From Microtetraspora glauca (lineage in GTDB: Bacteria > Actinomycetota > Actinomycetes > Streptosporangiales > Streptosporangiaceae), in NCBI GenBank assembly GCA_001570385.1, contig BBYL01000006.1:186001-250000 (forward strand): DNA of 64,000 bases. The letters run 5' to 3'. Position 1 is the stretch's first letter, and each line of letters starts with the position of its first letter. The notes under the pieces are model-generated. The model made no database searches and was not told the DNA's origin. It saw only the letters and a program-made list of their open reading frames with translations. This document shows, one piece after another, positions 50,477 to 60,007 of the stretch. Both the position numbers and the translations under genes were made by a program.

Positions 50477-51919
50477 ATGAGCGGCAGAAGCGGAATAGAA
50501 GCGCGCTGGATCGACTGGGACGACGGCGGCGATGAGATCGTCGGCATCCGGAGGCGTGTGCTCAGGGACGAACTGGGCTGGACGGAGGACTGGGTACGCC
50601 ACGACAAGGACCCGGAGGGCATCCACCTTTGCGCTTTCGACAATGGCGAGATCATGGCGGCCATCTCCGCGTACGTCTACGAACCCGGAGCGCCGGAACT
50701 GGCCGCCATGGGGCTGGCGGACACGGATGGGCCCACTGTCCAGATCGGCAAGCGAGTGGAGCTCCCGGCATATCGAGGCCGCCTCATAAGCGCGGAGGCC
50801 GGGACGTCGATGTTACGGCAGATCTGCGAGTCGCTGGTTCCGTCTCGCTTCTTCCTGGCCGTCCCCGCCTGGGTTCAGCAGCTGATCGATCGTTACGCGA
50901 GAAGGAATTTCGTCTACCACGCCGAGGTCGGCGCCGGCGACAAGGCGCTCGCGATCATGAAGGTGGAGGGAAAAGAAGAACTGGAGGAGTTCTACCTCAA
51001 GCACCGGGACCTCACCAGGGACTACTCCGCCCGCGGCGACGGCATTCCCGTTCCCTCCCTCGTCCGCTTTCTCGTGGACGGCGGACGCGAGGGTCTCCTG
51101 GCCATAGAGCGCCTCGCGGCCGAGATCCGCCGTCCGGAGATGCTGTCCCCTCGGACGGAGATGTCCCGTCTGATCGCCAGGAACGAGGTGGTGCTGACCG
51201 AGCAGCGGTCGCGCCTGGCCTCGGCGCCCTTCCCGCCCCCGCCCGCGTCGCTGCTGGACATCGGGACCGGATCCGGGGAGTATCTGGCCGCGGTCGCCGG
51301 GACGCGGCCGTTGGCGGGCTACCACATACGGGGTGTCGAACCTGTCGCCCCGCTCCTCTCGAGAGCCCGCTCGAGCCTCCCCGATTGTGATGTCAGGGAG
51401 GGCACGGCGTACGCCACGGGTGAACCCGGCGCGTCGCATGACGTGGTCACCGCGAATTTCATGTTCGCCCATCTCCGCAGCCCTGATCTGCTCCTCCTGG
51501 AGACACGTCGCGTTCTGCGGCCCGGCGGGCTGCTGTACGTGGTCGACGTCGACGATCGCGGTTTCTCGGGCCCGGAGGCGATCACGCGCTTGATCCATCG
51601 GCGCGGCCGCGCCTACACCGGCGACCGGCTGATCATGAACGATCTGCCGAAGCGTGCCGAGGAGTTCGGGTTCCGGCTCGTCCGGCGTTTCTCCACCGCG
51701 CTGCGCAGCGCGGCGGGACCGGAGCCCCGCTCCGGTCACGATGAGCTCCTGATCGGAGAGAGGGACGTATGGAACATCTTGTTCTCCGGGTGCTCCCAGG
51801 CTGATATGGAGGAGCTTCTCCAGGAAGCGCGGGATGTCTGCTCGAGCAAGCAATATGAGATCAGCATGGTTCTCGAGACACACGTCTACCGGCTCACCCC
51901 TTCGCGGCGTTCCGGGTGA
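50477..51919 (+). CDS. GNAT/acyl-homoserine-lactone-synthase-like domain fused to SAM methyltransferase
   Basis: A 480-residue two-domain protein. Residues about 5-170 resemble the GNAT/N-acyl amino acid or LuxI-like fold: EIVGIRRRVLRDELGWTEDW, HLCAFDNGEIMAAISAYVYE, VQIGKRVELPAYRGRLI. Residues about 250-420 form a class I methyltransferase with SLLDIGTGSGEYLAAVAG, GVEPVAPLLSRAR and RRVLRPGGLLYVVDVDDRG. ATG 50477 has AAGGAGAG seven bases upstream. The pairing suggests acylation and methylation of one small molecule. No neighbour supplies an obvious substrate. Confidence 0.75.
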   Translation: MSGRSGIEARWIDWDDGGDEIVGIRRRVLRDELGWTEDWVRHDKDPEGIHLCAFDNGEIMAAISAYVYEPGAPELAAMGLADTDGPTVQIGKRVELPAYRGRLISAEAGTSMLRQICESLVPSRFFLAVPAWVQQLIDRYARRNFVYHAEVGAGDKALAIMKVEGKEELEEFYLKHRDLTRDYSARGDGIPVPSLVRFLVDGGREGLLAIERLAAEIRRPEMLSPRTEMSRLIARNEVVLTEQRSRLASAPFPPPPASLLDIGTGSGEYLAAVAGTRPLAGYHIRGVEPVAPLLSRARSSLPDCDVREGTAYATGEPGASHDVVTANFMFAHLRSPDLLLLETRRVLRPGGLLYVVDVDDRGFSGPEAITRLIHRRGRAYTGDRLIMNDLPKRAEEFGFRLVRRFSTALRSAAGPEPRSGHDELLIGERDVWNILFSGCSQADMEELLQEARDVCSSKQYEISMVLETHVYRLTPSRRSG

Positions 51920-52014
51920 GCGCCGAGGACGCGGGGCGGGCGATGTGCCGCACTCGGATCCATGCTCTCGGCCGGGTTCAGCCTGACACGGCGGCAGGGC
52001 CTAGAACAGAGGTC

Positions 52015-52986
52015 ATGAAAGATGACCGATTCACCCGCCGTCTCGCCCGTGCCGCCGAGCAGGGCCGGATTCCCGACCTTCATGGCGTCGTCGCCGTCCG
52101 CGACGGCCGAGTGATCCTTGAGTACTACGGAGAGGGAGTGGACTTCCGGCTGAACGAGTCGCTCGGCCGGGTTCGTTTCACGCCCGAGACGCCGCATGAC
52201 GTCCGGTCGGTCACCAAGAGCGTCGTCGGCCTGCTGTACGGCATCGCGCTGGCTGACGGCCGGGTGCCGGAGCCACACGAGCCGTTGCTCCGGCACTTCC
52301 CCGAATACCCGGATCTCGCGGGGGATCCCCGGCGGGCCGCGCTGACGGTCGGGCACGCGCTCACCATGACGCTCGGCTTTGAGTGGAATGAGAACGTGCC
52401 CTACACGAGCGCCGCCAACAGCGAGATCGCGATGGAGCTCGCCCCGGACCGGTTCCGCTACATCCTGGAGCGACCGATCGTGGCAGAGCCCGGCACGCGC
52501 TGGTCCTACTGCGGAGGGGCATCGGCGCTGGTGGCCCGGCTCATCGAGAAGGGCACGGGATCGGCGCTGGCGGACTACGCGCGGGCCCGGCTGTTCGAGC
52601 CGCTGGGGATCGGGCGTTTCGAGTGGGCGACCGGTGACGACGGGACCGCGCTGGCGGCCTCCGGGCTCCGGCTGGCACCCCGCGACCTCCTCGCCGTCGC
52701 GCGGCTCGTGCTGGACGGCGGCGGCGGCATCGTGCCCGCGTCCTGGCTGGCGGCGGCGCTCCGTCCGCACGTGCCGATCAGCGAGGGCCGGCACTACGGC
52801 TACCAGTGGTACATCGGCGACACCTGGGTGGGTGCCTTCGGCAACGGAGGTCAGCGGATCTACGTGGCGCCCGCCCTGAACCTCGCCGTCGCCGTGACCG
52901 CCGGGCAGTACGACCTGCCCGACCAGCCGACCGCCACGGTCGTGATCGACGAGGTGATCCTGGCCGGGATCGGCCGCAGACCTTGA
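52015..52986 (+). CDS. Serine hydrolase, beta-lactamase-related (class C/esterase fold)
   Basis: A 323-residue serine hydrolase. The SxxK nucleophile motif is SVTKSVVG near residue 64. The second motif is Y-x-G type (YCGGASALVARLIEKG). LSAG-like GAFGNGGQRIYVAP occupies the place of the third (HxG/KTG-like) box. No signal peptide, so cytosolic. Relatives are esterases, DD-peptidase-like or of unknown substrate; true beta-lactamase activity is unlikely. The ATG lies 95 bp after the fusion-enzyme stop. Confidence 0.82.
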   Translation: MKDDRFTRRLARAAEQGRIPDLHGVVAVRDGRVILEYYGEGVDFRLNESLGRVRFTPETPHDVRSVTKSVVGLLYGIALADGRVPEPHEPLLRHFPEYPDLAGDPRRAALTVGHALTMTLGFEWNENVPYTSAANSEIAMELAPDRFRYILERPIVAEPGTRWSYCGGASALVARLIEKGTGSALADYARARLFEPLGIGRFEWATGDDGTALAASGLRLAPRDLLAVARLVLDGGGGIVPASWLAAALRPHVPISEGRHYGYQWYIGDTWVGAFGNGGQRIYVAPALNLAVAVTAGQYDLPDQPTATVVIDEVILAGIGRRP

Positions 52987-53007
52987 AATCGCCTCCCCGG
53001 CGCCGCC

Positions 53008-53222
53008 TCACTGGGAGATCCCGCCGAGCTGCTGCGCCGCCCGGATCGCGAGCCACACCTCGGTGAAGTCGCCGGTCGAGGCCAGATCGAGGCCGGTGAG
53101 CGCGCCGAACCTGCGCGGGCGGTACGCCAGGGTGTTCGGGTGGACGTGCAGCGCCCTGGCCGCGTCGTCGATCCTGCGGTCGCGTTCCATCCGGGTGCGG
53201 ACCGAGGCGACCAGCTGTGAGC
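53008..53222 (-). pseudogene. C-terminal fragment of a PucR/CdaR-type regulator
   Basis: The frame gives RRIDDAARALHVHPNTLAYR then FGALTGLDLASTGDFTEVWL and a stop. This is the HTH_30 DNA-binding end of a PucR-like regulator; everything upstream is missing. Confidence 0.75.
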
Positions 53223-53258
53223 CGTGCTCGGCGTCCTGCCGAGAGTGCCCGCGCGCTG

Positions 53259-53373
53259 CCGGAGCTGCTCGGATATCCCTGGATCCTGCCGCTCGAACAG
53301 ACCTCCCTGAAGCACGAGCTGGAGCAGGTGTTCCAGCGCCAGGGGCTGCCGATGCCGGAGAACCGGGTCGAAT
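53259..53373 (+). pseudogene. Fragment of a LysR-family substrate-binding domain
   Basis: The frame reads LGYPWILPLEQTSLKHELEQ then VFQRQGLPMPENRVEW, a typical internal stretch of a LysR effector domain, with no start, HTH or end. Confidence 0.65.
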
Positions 53374-53425
53374 GGATGACGTCGGCGGACGCGTGCCGCC
53401 CCGCGTACCCGTCGCGCGTCCGGTG

Positions 53426-54469
53426 TCAGGCGTCCCCGGTCGACGCGCGTATGCGCAGCTCGGTGGGCAGGATGATCGGCCCGGGTGTGGTGTCGCCGGC
53501 CAGGCGTGCGATGAGCAGTTCCACGGCGGCCCTGCCCGAGTCCTCCGGTCCGAGATCGAGGGCCGTGATTCCCGGTACGGCGAGGCGGGTCTGCTGCGCG
53601 TCCGAGCCGGCCGCGATGAGCAGATCTCGAGGGACGGACACGCCCAGCCGACGAGCCTCGGCGAGGACCCCCGCCGCGTGCCGGCCCGTCTGGCAGTAGA
53701 TCGCATCGGGCCGCGGCTGCTTTCCTCTCAGGAGTCGCCGGGCGGCGTCGCGGCCGCCGTCCTCGCCCGCGGCCTCGGGGATGTGCAGTACCCGCGTCGG
53801 CATGCCGCCGCGTCGCGCCCACGACCGGTAGGCCTTTTCTGAGTCGACGTTCCACGCGTTGTCGTCGGTGCCGGCCAGGAGGGCGATGTTTTCGGCGCCG
53901 CGCGACCGCAGCAGTTCGAGGACGCGTTCGGTCTCGTACGCGTCGTCGGGCCCGACCCAGTCGGTGAACTTCGGCCGCCCGGGGTCGCGGCCCACGGTGA
54001 CGACCGGAATGGCGGCGTCGAGCAGCCGGGTGAGGACGGGATCGTTGCGCACCGGGTCGCCGACGACGTAGCCGTCCACGCCATGGGCGTACTGGGGGAT
54101 GTCCGAGCGCGTCAGGTCCGGCACGAGCATGAGCCCGAGGCCGTGGTCGAGCGCGGTCACCGCGGCCGCGCCGGCAAACCGCATGAAGTAATCCACACCC
54201 TCGGGCAGGTAGGACCCGATCGCGTCGAGCGGGCGCATGTCGAGCCCGAGGACACCGGTGCGCCCCTGGCGGAGCCCGCGCGCCATGGGGTGGGCGCGGT
54301 AGGCCAGGCGGTCGGCGACGGCGAGGACCCGCTGCCGCGTGGCCTCCGAGGCGGTTCCTTTGCCGTTCAGCGCGTGGGACACCGTCGTGACGGAGACGCC
54401 CGCCTCACGCGCGACATCACGGATCGTCGGGCGTGCGGGTGGTGATCCCTGCTCGGACATACCGAACAT
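53426..54469 (-). CDS. LacI-family transcriptional repressor
   Basis: A regulator of about 347 residues. The LacI headpiece is complete: TIRDVAREAGVSVTTVSHAL then NGKGTASEATRQRVLAVADR. A periplasmic-binding-like effector domain follows (VDGYVVGDPVRNDPVLTRLL, AENIALLAGTDDN, RDLLIAAGSD). ATG 54469 and ATG 54460 are both possible. It diverges from a peptide/opine-type ABC operon, and a LacI-type palindrome sits between them, so it most likely represses that operon until its ligand is imported. Confidence 0.92.
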   Translation of the reverse strand: MFGMSEQGSPPARPTIRDVAREAGVSVTTVSHALNGKGTASEATRQRVLAVADRLAYRAHPMARGLRQGRTGVLGLDMRPLDAIGSYLPEGVDYFMRFAGAAAVTALDHGLGLMLVPDLTRSDIPQYAHGVDGYVVGDPVRNDPVLTRLLDAAIPVVTVGRDPGRPKFTDWVGPDDAYETERVLELLRSRGAENIALLAGTDDNAWNVDSEKAYRSWARRGGMPTRVLHIPEAAGEDGGRDAARRLLRGKQPRPDAIYCQTGRHAAGVLAEARRLGVSVPRDLLIAAGSDAQQTRLAVPGITALDLGPEDSGRAAVELLIARLAGDTTPGPIILPTELRIRASTGDA

Positions 54470-54492
54470 AGTAGGCCACAAAACCTTTTACT

Positions 54493-54502
54493 AAAACGTT
54501 TT
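54493..54502. promoter_or_regulatory. LacI-family operator
   Basis: AAAACGTTTT, a perfect palindrome with the central CpG typical of LacI/GalR operators. It is nested in the wider ACAAAAC (54478-54484) / GTTTTGT (54499-54505) inverted repeat between the divergent genes. Confidence 0.82.
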
Positions 54503-54586
54503 GTGTTGTATGGTCGCTGCCTGTTACGCCCAGGGCCTGCACAAATGGCCTCAAAGGGTCCACTCCCCGGCAGTTCGGAGAACGAG

Positions 54587-56224
54587 ATGCGCATATACGC
54601 GAAGGCGATCTTCGCCGCCTCGCTGAGCCTGGGGCTCGCCGCGTGTGGCGGCGGCGCCGACCCGGCCGGCCCGAAGACGGCCGGTCAGAAGCTCGACGAC
54701 CTCCTGGTGATCACCCCGGCCGCACAGCGGGATCTCGACAAGGCGACCTGGAACCTGCCCTTCGGCGAGCCCGCGTCACTTGATCCGATCAAGGCGTTCA
54801 ACTACCCGGAGAACACGGTCGTCGCGAACCTCTGCGAGGGGTTGATGCGGCTGGACCCCGACTACTCCATGAAGCCCAACCTGGCGGAGAAGGTCGAGAC
54901 CTCCGACCAGAAGACCTGGGTTTACACCCTGCGGGACGGTGTGCGGTTCTGGGACGGTGAGCCGATGACCGCCGACGACGTGGTGTTCAGCCTCCGCCGT
55001 CACCTCGACCCGAAGGAGGGCAGCTACTGGGCCTCCGACCAGATCACCGGCAACATCGCGAGCATCGAGAAGACCGGCGACAGGCAGGTCACGATCACGC
55101 TGAAGAAGCCGGACGCCACGCTCAACTCGTACATGGCCACCCCGATCGGCGTGGTCGTCGAGCGCAGGCAGCGTGCCGAGGCGGGCGCGAAGTACGGCAC
55201 GCCCGAAGGGTCGGTCATGTGCACCGGGCCCTTCACACTCTCGTCCTGGGAGAAGGGCTCCAAGATCACGATGCTGCGCAACGACGCCTACTGGGACGCG
55301 TCGCGGCGGGCCAAGACCAAGCAGATCGACCTGCAGTTCATCGTCGACCCGGGCGCGATCGCGAGCGCCCTGCAGACGAACGCCATCGACGGCTCGTACG
55401 ACGTCCCCCTCGGCGCGGTCGACCAGCTCTCCAACGCCGGCGACGGCACGCTGTACTTCGGCAAGTCGCTCCAGCTGGTCGGCGTCATCAGCACCGGTGA
55501 CGGGGCCCTCGGCAACCCGGCCGTGCGGCGGGCGCTGGCCCTCGCCACCGACCGTGAGGCCATCGCGCAGACCGTGTTCGCCGGAACCGCCCAGGTGCCG
55601 CGCTCGCTGGTGCCGCGAGGCGGCTGGACGTACGGCGACGAGGTGTTCGGAAAGGCGTACGACGCCCTGCCGGACACGAAGAAGAGCCTCGACGAGGCGA
55701 AGAAGCTCCTCTCGGGGGTCGACGTCGGCAGCGCGCCGATCACCATCGCCTACCCCAGCGAGCGCCAGTTCTACGCCGACATCCTGTCGGAGATGTCCAA
55801 CGCCGCCCGCGAGCTGGGCCTCACCATCCAGCCCAAGGGAGTCCCGAGCGCGCAGTACGGAGCCTTCTTCTCCGACCCCAAGGCCCGCGCCGGTTACGAC
55901 GGGTTCATGACGACGAACTACATGGACATCCCCGACCCGCTCGCCTTCCTGCGCACGATCGCCGCCAAGGGCGGATCGCAGAACTTCAACGGCTACGACG
56001 ACCCGCAGGCCCAGAGCCTCATCGCGGAGGCGGCCGGAACGCTGGACGAGGCGAAGCGGGCGACGCTCGTCACCGAGCTCCAGGCGAAGGTCATGGAGCA
56101 GATGCCGTGGATCCCGATCGCCGCGCCGTCGGTCCGGCTGTTCCTCAACAAGCGGGTGACCGGTGTGCCGGCCTCGTTCGTCTACCTCTACTACCCCTGG
56201 GCCGCCGACCTCGGCGCGGCGTGA
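54587..56224 (+). CDS. ABC transporter substrate-binding lipoprotein, family 5 (peptide/opine/nickel)
   Basis: A 545-residue SBP_bac_5 protein. The signal peptide ends in the lipobox LGLAAC (Cys about residue 21). The body carries GEPASLDPIKAFNYPENTVV, LRDGVRFWDGEPMTADDVVF (the family signature) and TGPFTLSSWEKGSKITMLRN. ATG 54587 has GGAG six bases upstream. It starts a five-gene transporter operon facing a LacI regulator. The ligand may be a peptide, an acylated amino acid or a glycosylated compound; not readable here. Confidence 0.92.
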   Translation: MRIYAKAIFAASLSLGLAACGGGADPAGPKTAGQKLDDLLVITPAAQRDLDKATWNLPFGEPASLDPIKAFNYPENTVVANLCEGLMRLDPDYSMKPNLAEKVETSDQKTWVYTLRDGVRFWDGEPMTADDVVFSLRRHLDPKEGSYWASDQITGNIASIEKTGDRQVTITLKKPDATLNSYMATPIGVVVERRQRAEAGAKYGTPEGSVMCTGPFTLSSWEKGSKITMLRNDAYWDASRRAKTKQIDLQFIVDPGAIASALQTNAIDGSYDVPLGAVDQLSNAGDGTLYFGKSLQLVGVISTGDGALGNPAVRRALALATDREAIAQTVFAGTAQVPRSLVPRGGWTYGDEVFGKAYDALPDTKKSLDEAKKLLSGVDVGSAPITIAYPSERQFYADILSEMSNAARELGLTIQPKGVPSAQYGAFFSDPKARAGYDGFMTTNYMDIPDPLAFLRTIAAKGGSQNFNGYDDPQAQSLIAEAAGTLDEAKRATLVTELQAKVMEQMPWIPIAAPSVRLFLNKRVTGVPASFVYLYYPWAADLGAA

Positions 56225-56279
56225 CCATGACGGACCCGGGGCGCGGTGACGCGCCCCTCACCTCCTGATCGGAGGCAAT

Positions 56280-57227
56280 GTGCTGCGCTTCGTTATCCGG
56301 CGGCTCGGTGCGCTGGCCGCCACCCTCCTCATCTCAAGTTTCCTCATCTTCGCGGCGATGTACGCCGCCCCGGGCACGCCCGAGAGCTTCCTCGTCCAGG
56401 GCCGGACCGTCAGCCCCGAGGTCCTCGCGTCGATCCGGGCGCAGTACGGCCTGGACGATCCCTTCCTGCTCCGTTACTGGAACTGGCTGAGCGGCGTGCT
56501 CACTGGGGATCTCGGCGAGTCCCTCACGACCCGCCAGGACGTCGCGTCGCTGCTGCTGTCCCGGATCCCGACGACCCTGTGGCTGACGCTGTACGCCGCC
56601 GTCATCATCGTGGTGTTCGGCGTCCTCGCGGGGGCGATCGCCGGTCTGAGGGGCGGCGCCTTCGACACCGCCGTCCTGCTCGGATCGAGCGTCGGATTCG
56701 CGATCCCCACGTTCTTCGCGGCCGTCCTGCTCATGAGCATGTTCTCCGTGACGCTGGGCTGGTTCCCTGTCTTCGGAGCCGGCGCCGGGTTCGCCGACCG
56801 CATGGCGCATCTGACGCTACCCGCCGTGGCGCTCGCGCTCCCGGCGGCCGCCGTGGTCGCCCGGATCACGCGCACCGCCGTCGTGGAGGAACGCGGAGCG
56901 GAGCACGTCTCCGTCGCCCTGGCGCGCGGCGTGCCCTGGCGCGTCGTGGCGCGCCGGCACATCGTCCGCAACGCGATGCTGCCCGTGACGACGATCGTCG
57001 GGGTGAACATCGCCGCACTCGTCGCCGGCGCGGCGGTCGTCGAGCACGCCTTCACCCTCGACGGCATCGGCGCCATGCTCATCAATTCCGTGCAGCAGAA
57101 GGACTTCGCCGTGGTGCAGGCCATCGCGCTCGTCCTGGTCGCGGTGTTCGGAGTGGTCAACCTGGTGATCGACGTCCTCTACGCGGTGATCGACCCGCGT
57201 GTCCAGTTCGGAGGTGAGAGCGCGTGA
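56280..57227 (+). CDS. ABC permease, DppB-like
   Basis: A 315-residue permease with six membrane helices. It has the N-terminal MLRFVIRRLGALAATLLISS helix, RAQYGLDDPFLLRYWNWLSG after the first helix, and the EAA-like coupling loop EHVSVALARGVPWRVVARRH. GTG 56280 has GGAGG five bases upstream. It overlaps the next permease by 4 bp. Confidence 0.92.
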   Translation: MLRFVIRRLGALAATLLISSFLIFAAMYAAPGTPESFLVQGRTVSPEVLASIRAQYGLDDPFLLRYWNWLSGVLTGDLGESLTTRQDVASLLLSRIPTTLWLTLYAAVIIVVFGVLAGAIAGLRGGAFDTAVLLGSSVGFAIPTFFAAVLLMSMFSVTLGWFPVFGAGAGFADRMAHLTLPAVALALPAAAVVARITRTAVVEERGAEHVSVALARGVPWRVVARRHIVRNAMLPVTTIVGVNIAALVAGAAVVEHAFTLDGIGAMLINSVQQKDFAVVQAIALVLVAVFGVVNLVIDVLYAVIDPRVQFGGESA

Positions 57228-58090
57228 GCGCGGAGACCCTCGCCCGTCCGGCGGCCCGCCGGCGCGGCGGCGACCTGGCCGAACGGCTCGGCCCGCTCGG
57301 CATCGCCGCCGCCGTGGTCATCGCCCTGATCACGCTGGCCGCGCTGTGCGCACCTCTGATCACGTCCCACGATCCGGCCGTGGGCAGCGTCATCGAGCGC
57401 TATCAGAGTCCCGGCGCCGAACACCTGCTCGGCACCGACCAGTCGGGCCGGGACCTACTCGCCCGGCTCCTGTACGGCGCGCGGACCAGCCTGCTCGGCG
57501 CCGCCGTCGTGGTCCTGCTCGCCGGCGGGGGCGCCACCCTGCTGGCGCTCGTCGCCGCCTGGTTCGGCCGGCACGTCGACGCGTTCCTCGGTCGCGTCCT
57601 CGACCTGCTCTTCGCCTTCCCGAACCTGCTGCTGGCGATCCTCGCCGTCGCGGTGTTCAGGACCGGGCTCGCGCAGGTCACGATCGCGCTCGCGATCGCG
57701 TACGTGCCCTACAGCGCCCGCGTGCTGCGCAGCGTCGCGCTGCGTGAGAGGCGGCTCGCCTACGTCCAGGCGGCCGAGCTCCAGGGGTTGTCGGGGGCGG
57801 TCGTCAGCCTGCGGCACATCCTGCCCAACATCGCGCCGCAGATCCTCACCGGGGCCGCCATCAACTTCGGGTACGCGATGATCGACCTCGCCGCGCTGTC
57901 GTTCCTGGGCCTCGGCGTCCAGCCGCCGACCGCCGACTGGGGACTGATGGTGTCTCAGGGGAAGGACTCCCTGCTCCAGGGCCACCCCCAGCAGAGCATG
58001 TACGCCGGCGTGTGCATCGTCGTCGCGGTCGCCGCGTTCAGCGTCATCGGCGAACGGCTCGGCGGCCGGAAGGCGGGTGGCCGCGCGTGA
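57224..58090 (+). CDS. ABC permease, DppC-like
   Basis: A 288-residue permease with a cytoplasmic N-terminus, LGTDQSGRDLLARLLYGART (DppC signature) and the coupling loop AYVQAAELQGLSGAVVSLRH. It overlaps the upstream and downstream genes (GTGA junctions). Together with the DppB-like protein it forms the membrane channel. Confidence 0.92.
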   Translation: MSAETLARPAARRRGGDLAERLGPLGIAAAVVIALITLAALCAPLITSHDPAVGSVIERYQSPGAEHLLGTDQSGRDLLARLLYGARTSLLGAAVVVLLAGGGATLLALVAAWFGRHVDAFLGRVLDLLFAFPNLLLAILAVAVFRTGLAQVTIALAIAYVPYSARVLRSVALRERRLAYVQAAELQGLSGAVVSLRHILPNIAPQILTGAAINFGYAMIDLAALSFLGLGVQPPTADWGLMVSQGKDSLLQGHPQQSMYAGVCIVVAVAAFSVIGERLGGRKAGGRA

Positions 58091-59148
58091 ACGTCCTCGA
58101 ACTCGACGATGTCCGCCTCGACCTGCCGTCGAAGCGCGGGGACCGGGCGCTCCTGCGGGGCGTCTCCCTGTCCCTCGCGCCCGGCGAGGCCCTCGGTCTC
58201 GTCGGTGAATCCGGGTCGGGCAAGTCCATGACGCTGCGCACCGTCCTGCGCACCGAGCCTCCGGGAGCTCGCGTGACGGGCCGGGTGCTGCTCGACGGTG
58301 CGGATGTGCGGGGGCTCGATGCCGCCGCCCTACGCCGGGTACGCGCCAACGACGTGACCATGATCAGCCAGAACCCCAGGGCCGCGTTGAACCCGGTGCT
58401 CCGCGTCTCGCAGTTCCTCGTCGAAGGGCTCTGCGACGCGCGCGGGGAGAGCCGGGACGCGGCCACCCGCCGGGCGCGTGACCTGCTCGCGCGGGTCGGG
58501 ATCGCCGACGTGGACCGCTGCATGGGGTCCTACCCGCACCAGCTGTCCGGCGGGATGCTGCAGCGGGTCGTCATCGCCGCCGCGGTGGCGAGCTCCCCGC
58601 GGCTGCTGCTGGCGGACGAGCCCACCACGGCACTCGACGTGACCACGCAGTCGGAGGTCATGGCCATCCTCGACGGGCAACGCCGAGAGCACGGGATGGC
58701 GATGCTCTTCGTCACCCACGACCTCGAACTGGCCTCGGCCGTGTGCGACCGGATCGCGGTGCTGTACGCCGGGGAGATCGTCGAGATCGCGACGCCCGCG
58801 CAGCTCCACGCGGCGCCGAGACATCCGTACACGCGCCTGCTGCTCGACTCCCGGCCCAGCATCACCGCGAGGGCCTCGGAGCTTCCCGTCATCCCTGGCC
58901 GGCCCATCGCCGCGTACGAGGTCGAGGGAGGCTGCGCCTTCGCGGCCCGCTGCCCGTGGGCGGCGCCTCGCTGCGAGCGGGATGAGCCCGCGCTGGTCCA
59001 CCACGCCGGCCGTGCCACCCGCTGCCTGCGCAGTGACGAGCTGGCCGACGAGCTGGCCGGTGAGACGCCCGGTGAGACGTCCGGTGAGACGTCCGGTGAG
59101 ACGACCGGCGAACCGGTCCGGGACAGGGAAACGGAGGCGACGACGTGA
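58087..59148 (+). CDS. ABC ATPase, DppD-like, with a repeat tail
   Basis: A 353-residue ATPase: Walker A GESGSGKS, Q-loop MISQNPRAALNPV, signature LSGGMLQRV, Walker B LLLADEPTTALD, switch His in FVTHDLELA. The oligopeptide-transporter C-terminal domain has GGCAFAARCPWAAPRCERDE with the Cys pattern of that family. After residue about 325 a 12-bp minisatellite adds GETPGETSGETSGETTGE (59057-59110). GTG 58087 overlaps the permease stop. Confidence 0.92.
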   Translation: MNVLELDDVRLDLPSKRGDRALLRGVSLSLAPGEALGLVGESGSGKSMTLRTVLRTEPPGARVTGRVLLDGADVRGLDAAALRRVRANDVTMISQNPRAALNPVLRVSQFLVEGLCDARGESRDAATRRARDLLARVGIADVDRCMGSYPHQLSGGMLQRVVIAAAVASSPRLLLADEPTTALDVTTQSEVMAILDGQRREHGMAMLFVTHDLELASAVCDRIAVLYAGEIVEIATPAQLHAAPRHPYTRLLLDSRPSITARASELPVIPGRPIAAYEVEGGCAFAARCPWAAPRCERDEPALVHHAGRATRCLRSDELADELAGETPGETSGETSGETTGEPVRDRETEATT

Positions 59149-59987
59149 GCACGACCGGCGGGAACGTCATCGAGATCAGCGGGCTGCGCAAGGAGTTCGC
59201 CGTCGGCCGGGGCCGTCGGCGCCGCACGGTACGCGCGCTCGACGACGTCAGCCTGAGCGTCGCCGACGGAAGCTGCCTCGCGGTGGTGGGGGAGTCGGGA
59301 TCGGGCAAGACGACCCTCGCGCGGGTCCTGGTCGGTCTCGAACGAGCGGACGCCGGAGACGTCGTCCTCGCCGGGCGCCCGGTGGCGCAGCGGCCGCGCC
59401 GGGCGGAGCGGCGATCCCGCGCCCGGGACATCCAGATGGTCTTCCAGGATCCGAACGGGTCGCTGAACCGCCGCCGCACGGTCGAGGCGGCGATCAGAGA
59501 GGTGCTGGCGGCCCATCACCGGGTCACCGGCGCGGACGCGCGCCGCCGGGTCGACGAACTGCTCGACCAGGTCGGGCTGCGACCCGCGCACGCCCGGGCG
59601 CTGCCCGGCGAGCTCAGCGGCGGGCAGCAGCAACGGGTCGCGATCGCGCGGGCGCTCGCCGCCGAACCACGCGTCCTCGTGCTGGACGAGGCCGTCGCCG
59701 CGCTGGACGTCTCGGTGCAGGCGCAGGTCCTGAACCTGCTGGCCGAGATCCGGCGGGCCCGGCGGCTCACGTACCTGTTCATCACCCATGACCTGTCCGT
59801 CGTCCGGCAGGTGAGCGAGGAGGTCGTCGTCATGCGACAGGGCCGGATCGTCGAGCGTGGAAGCACATCCGAGGTGCTCGACCATCCACGGCACCCGTAC
59901 ACCGTGCTGCTTCGCGACAGCGCGCCGCGACCGGGATGGCGGCCGCGGCTTTCCAACGGCAGCGACCTCGCGGAGGTGGAGACGTGA
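59145..59987 (+). CDS. ABC ATPase, DppF-like
   Basis: A 280-residue ATPase pairing with the DppD-like protein. Walker A GESGSGKT, Q-loop MVFQDPNGSLNRR, signature LSGGQQQRVAIARAL, Walker B VLVLDEAVAALD (Ala in place of the usual Pro-Thr), switch His in FITHDLSVV. GTG 59145 overlaps the upstream TGA. Confidence 0.92.
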   Translation: MSTTGGNVIEISGLRKEFAVGRGRRRRTVRALDDVSLSVADGSCLAVVGESGSGKTTLARVLVGLERADAGDVVLAGRPVAQRPRRAERRSRARDIQMVFQDPNGSLNRRRTVEAAIREVLAAHHRVTGADARRRVDELLDQVGLRPAHARALPGELSGGQQQRVAIARALAAEPRVLVLDEAVAALDVSVQAQVLNLLAEIRRARRLTYLFITHDLSVVRQVSEEVVVMRQGRIVERGSTSEVLDHPRHPYTVLLRDSAPRPGWRPRLSNGSDLAEVET

Positions 59988-60007
59988 GTCTCCCAGCCGC
60001 ACACACG

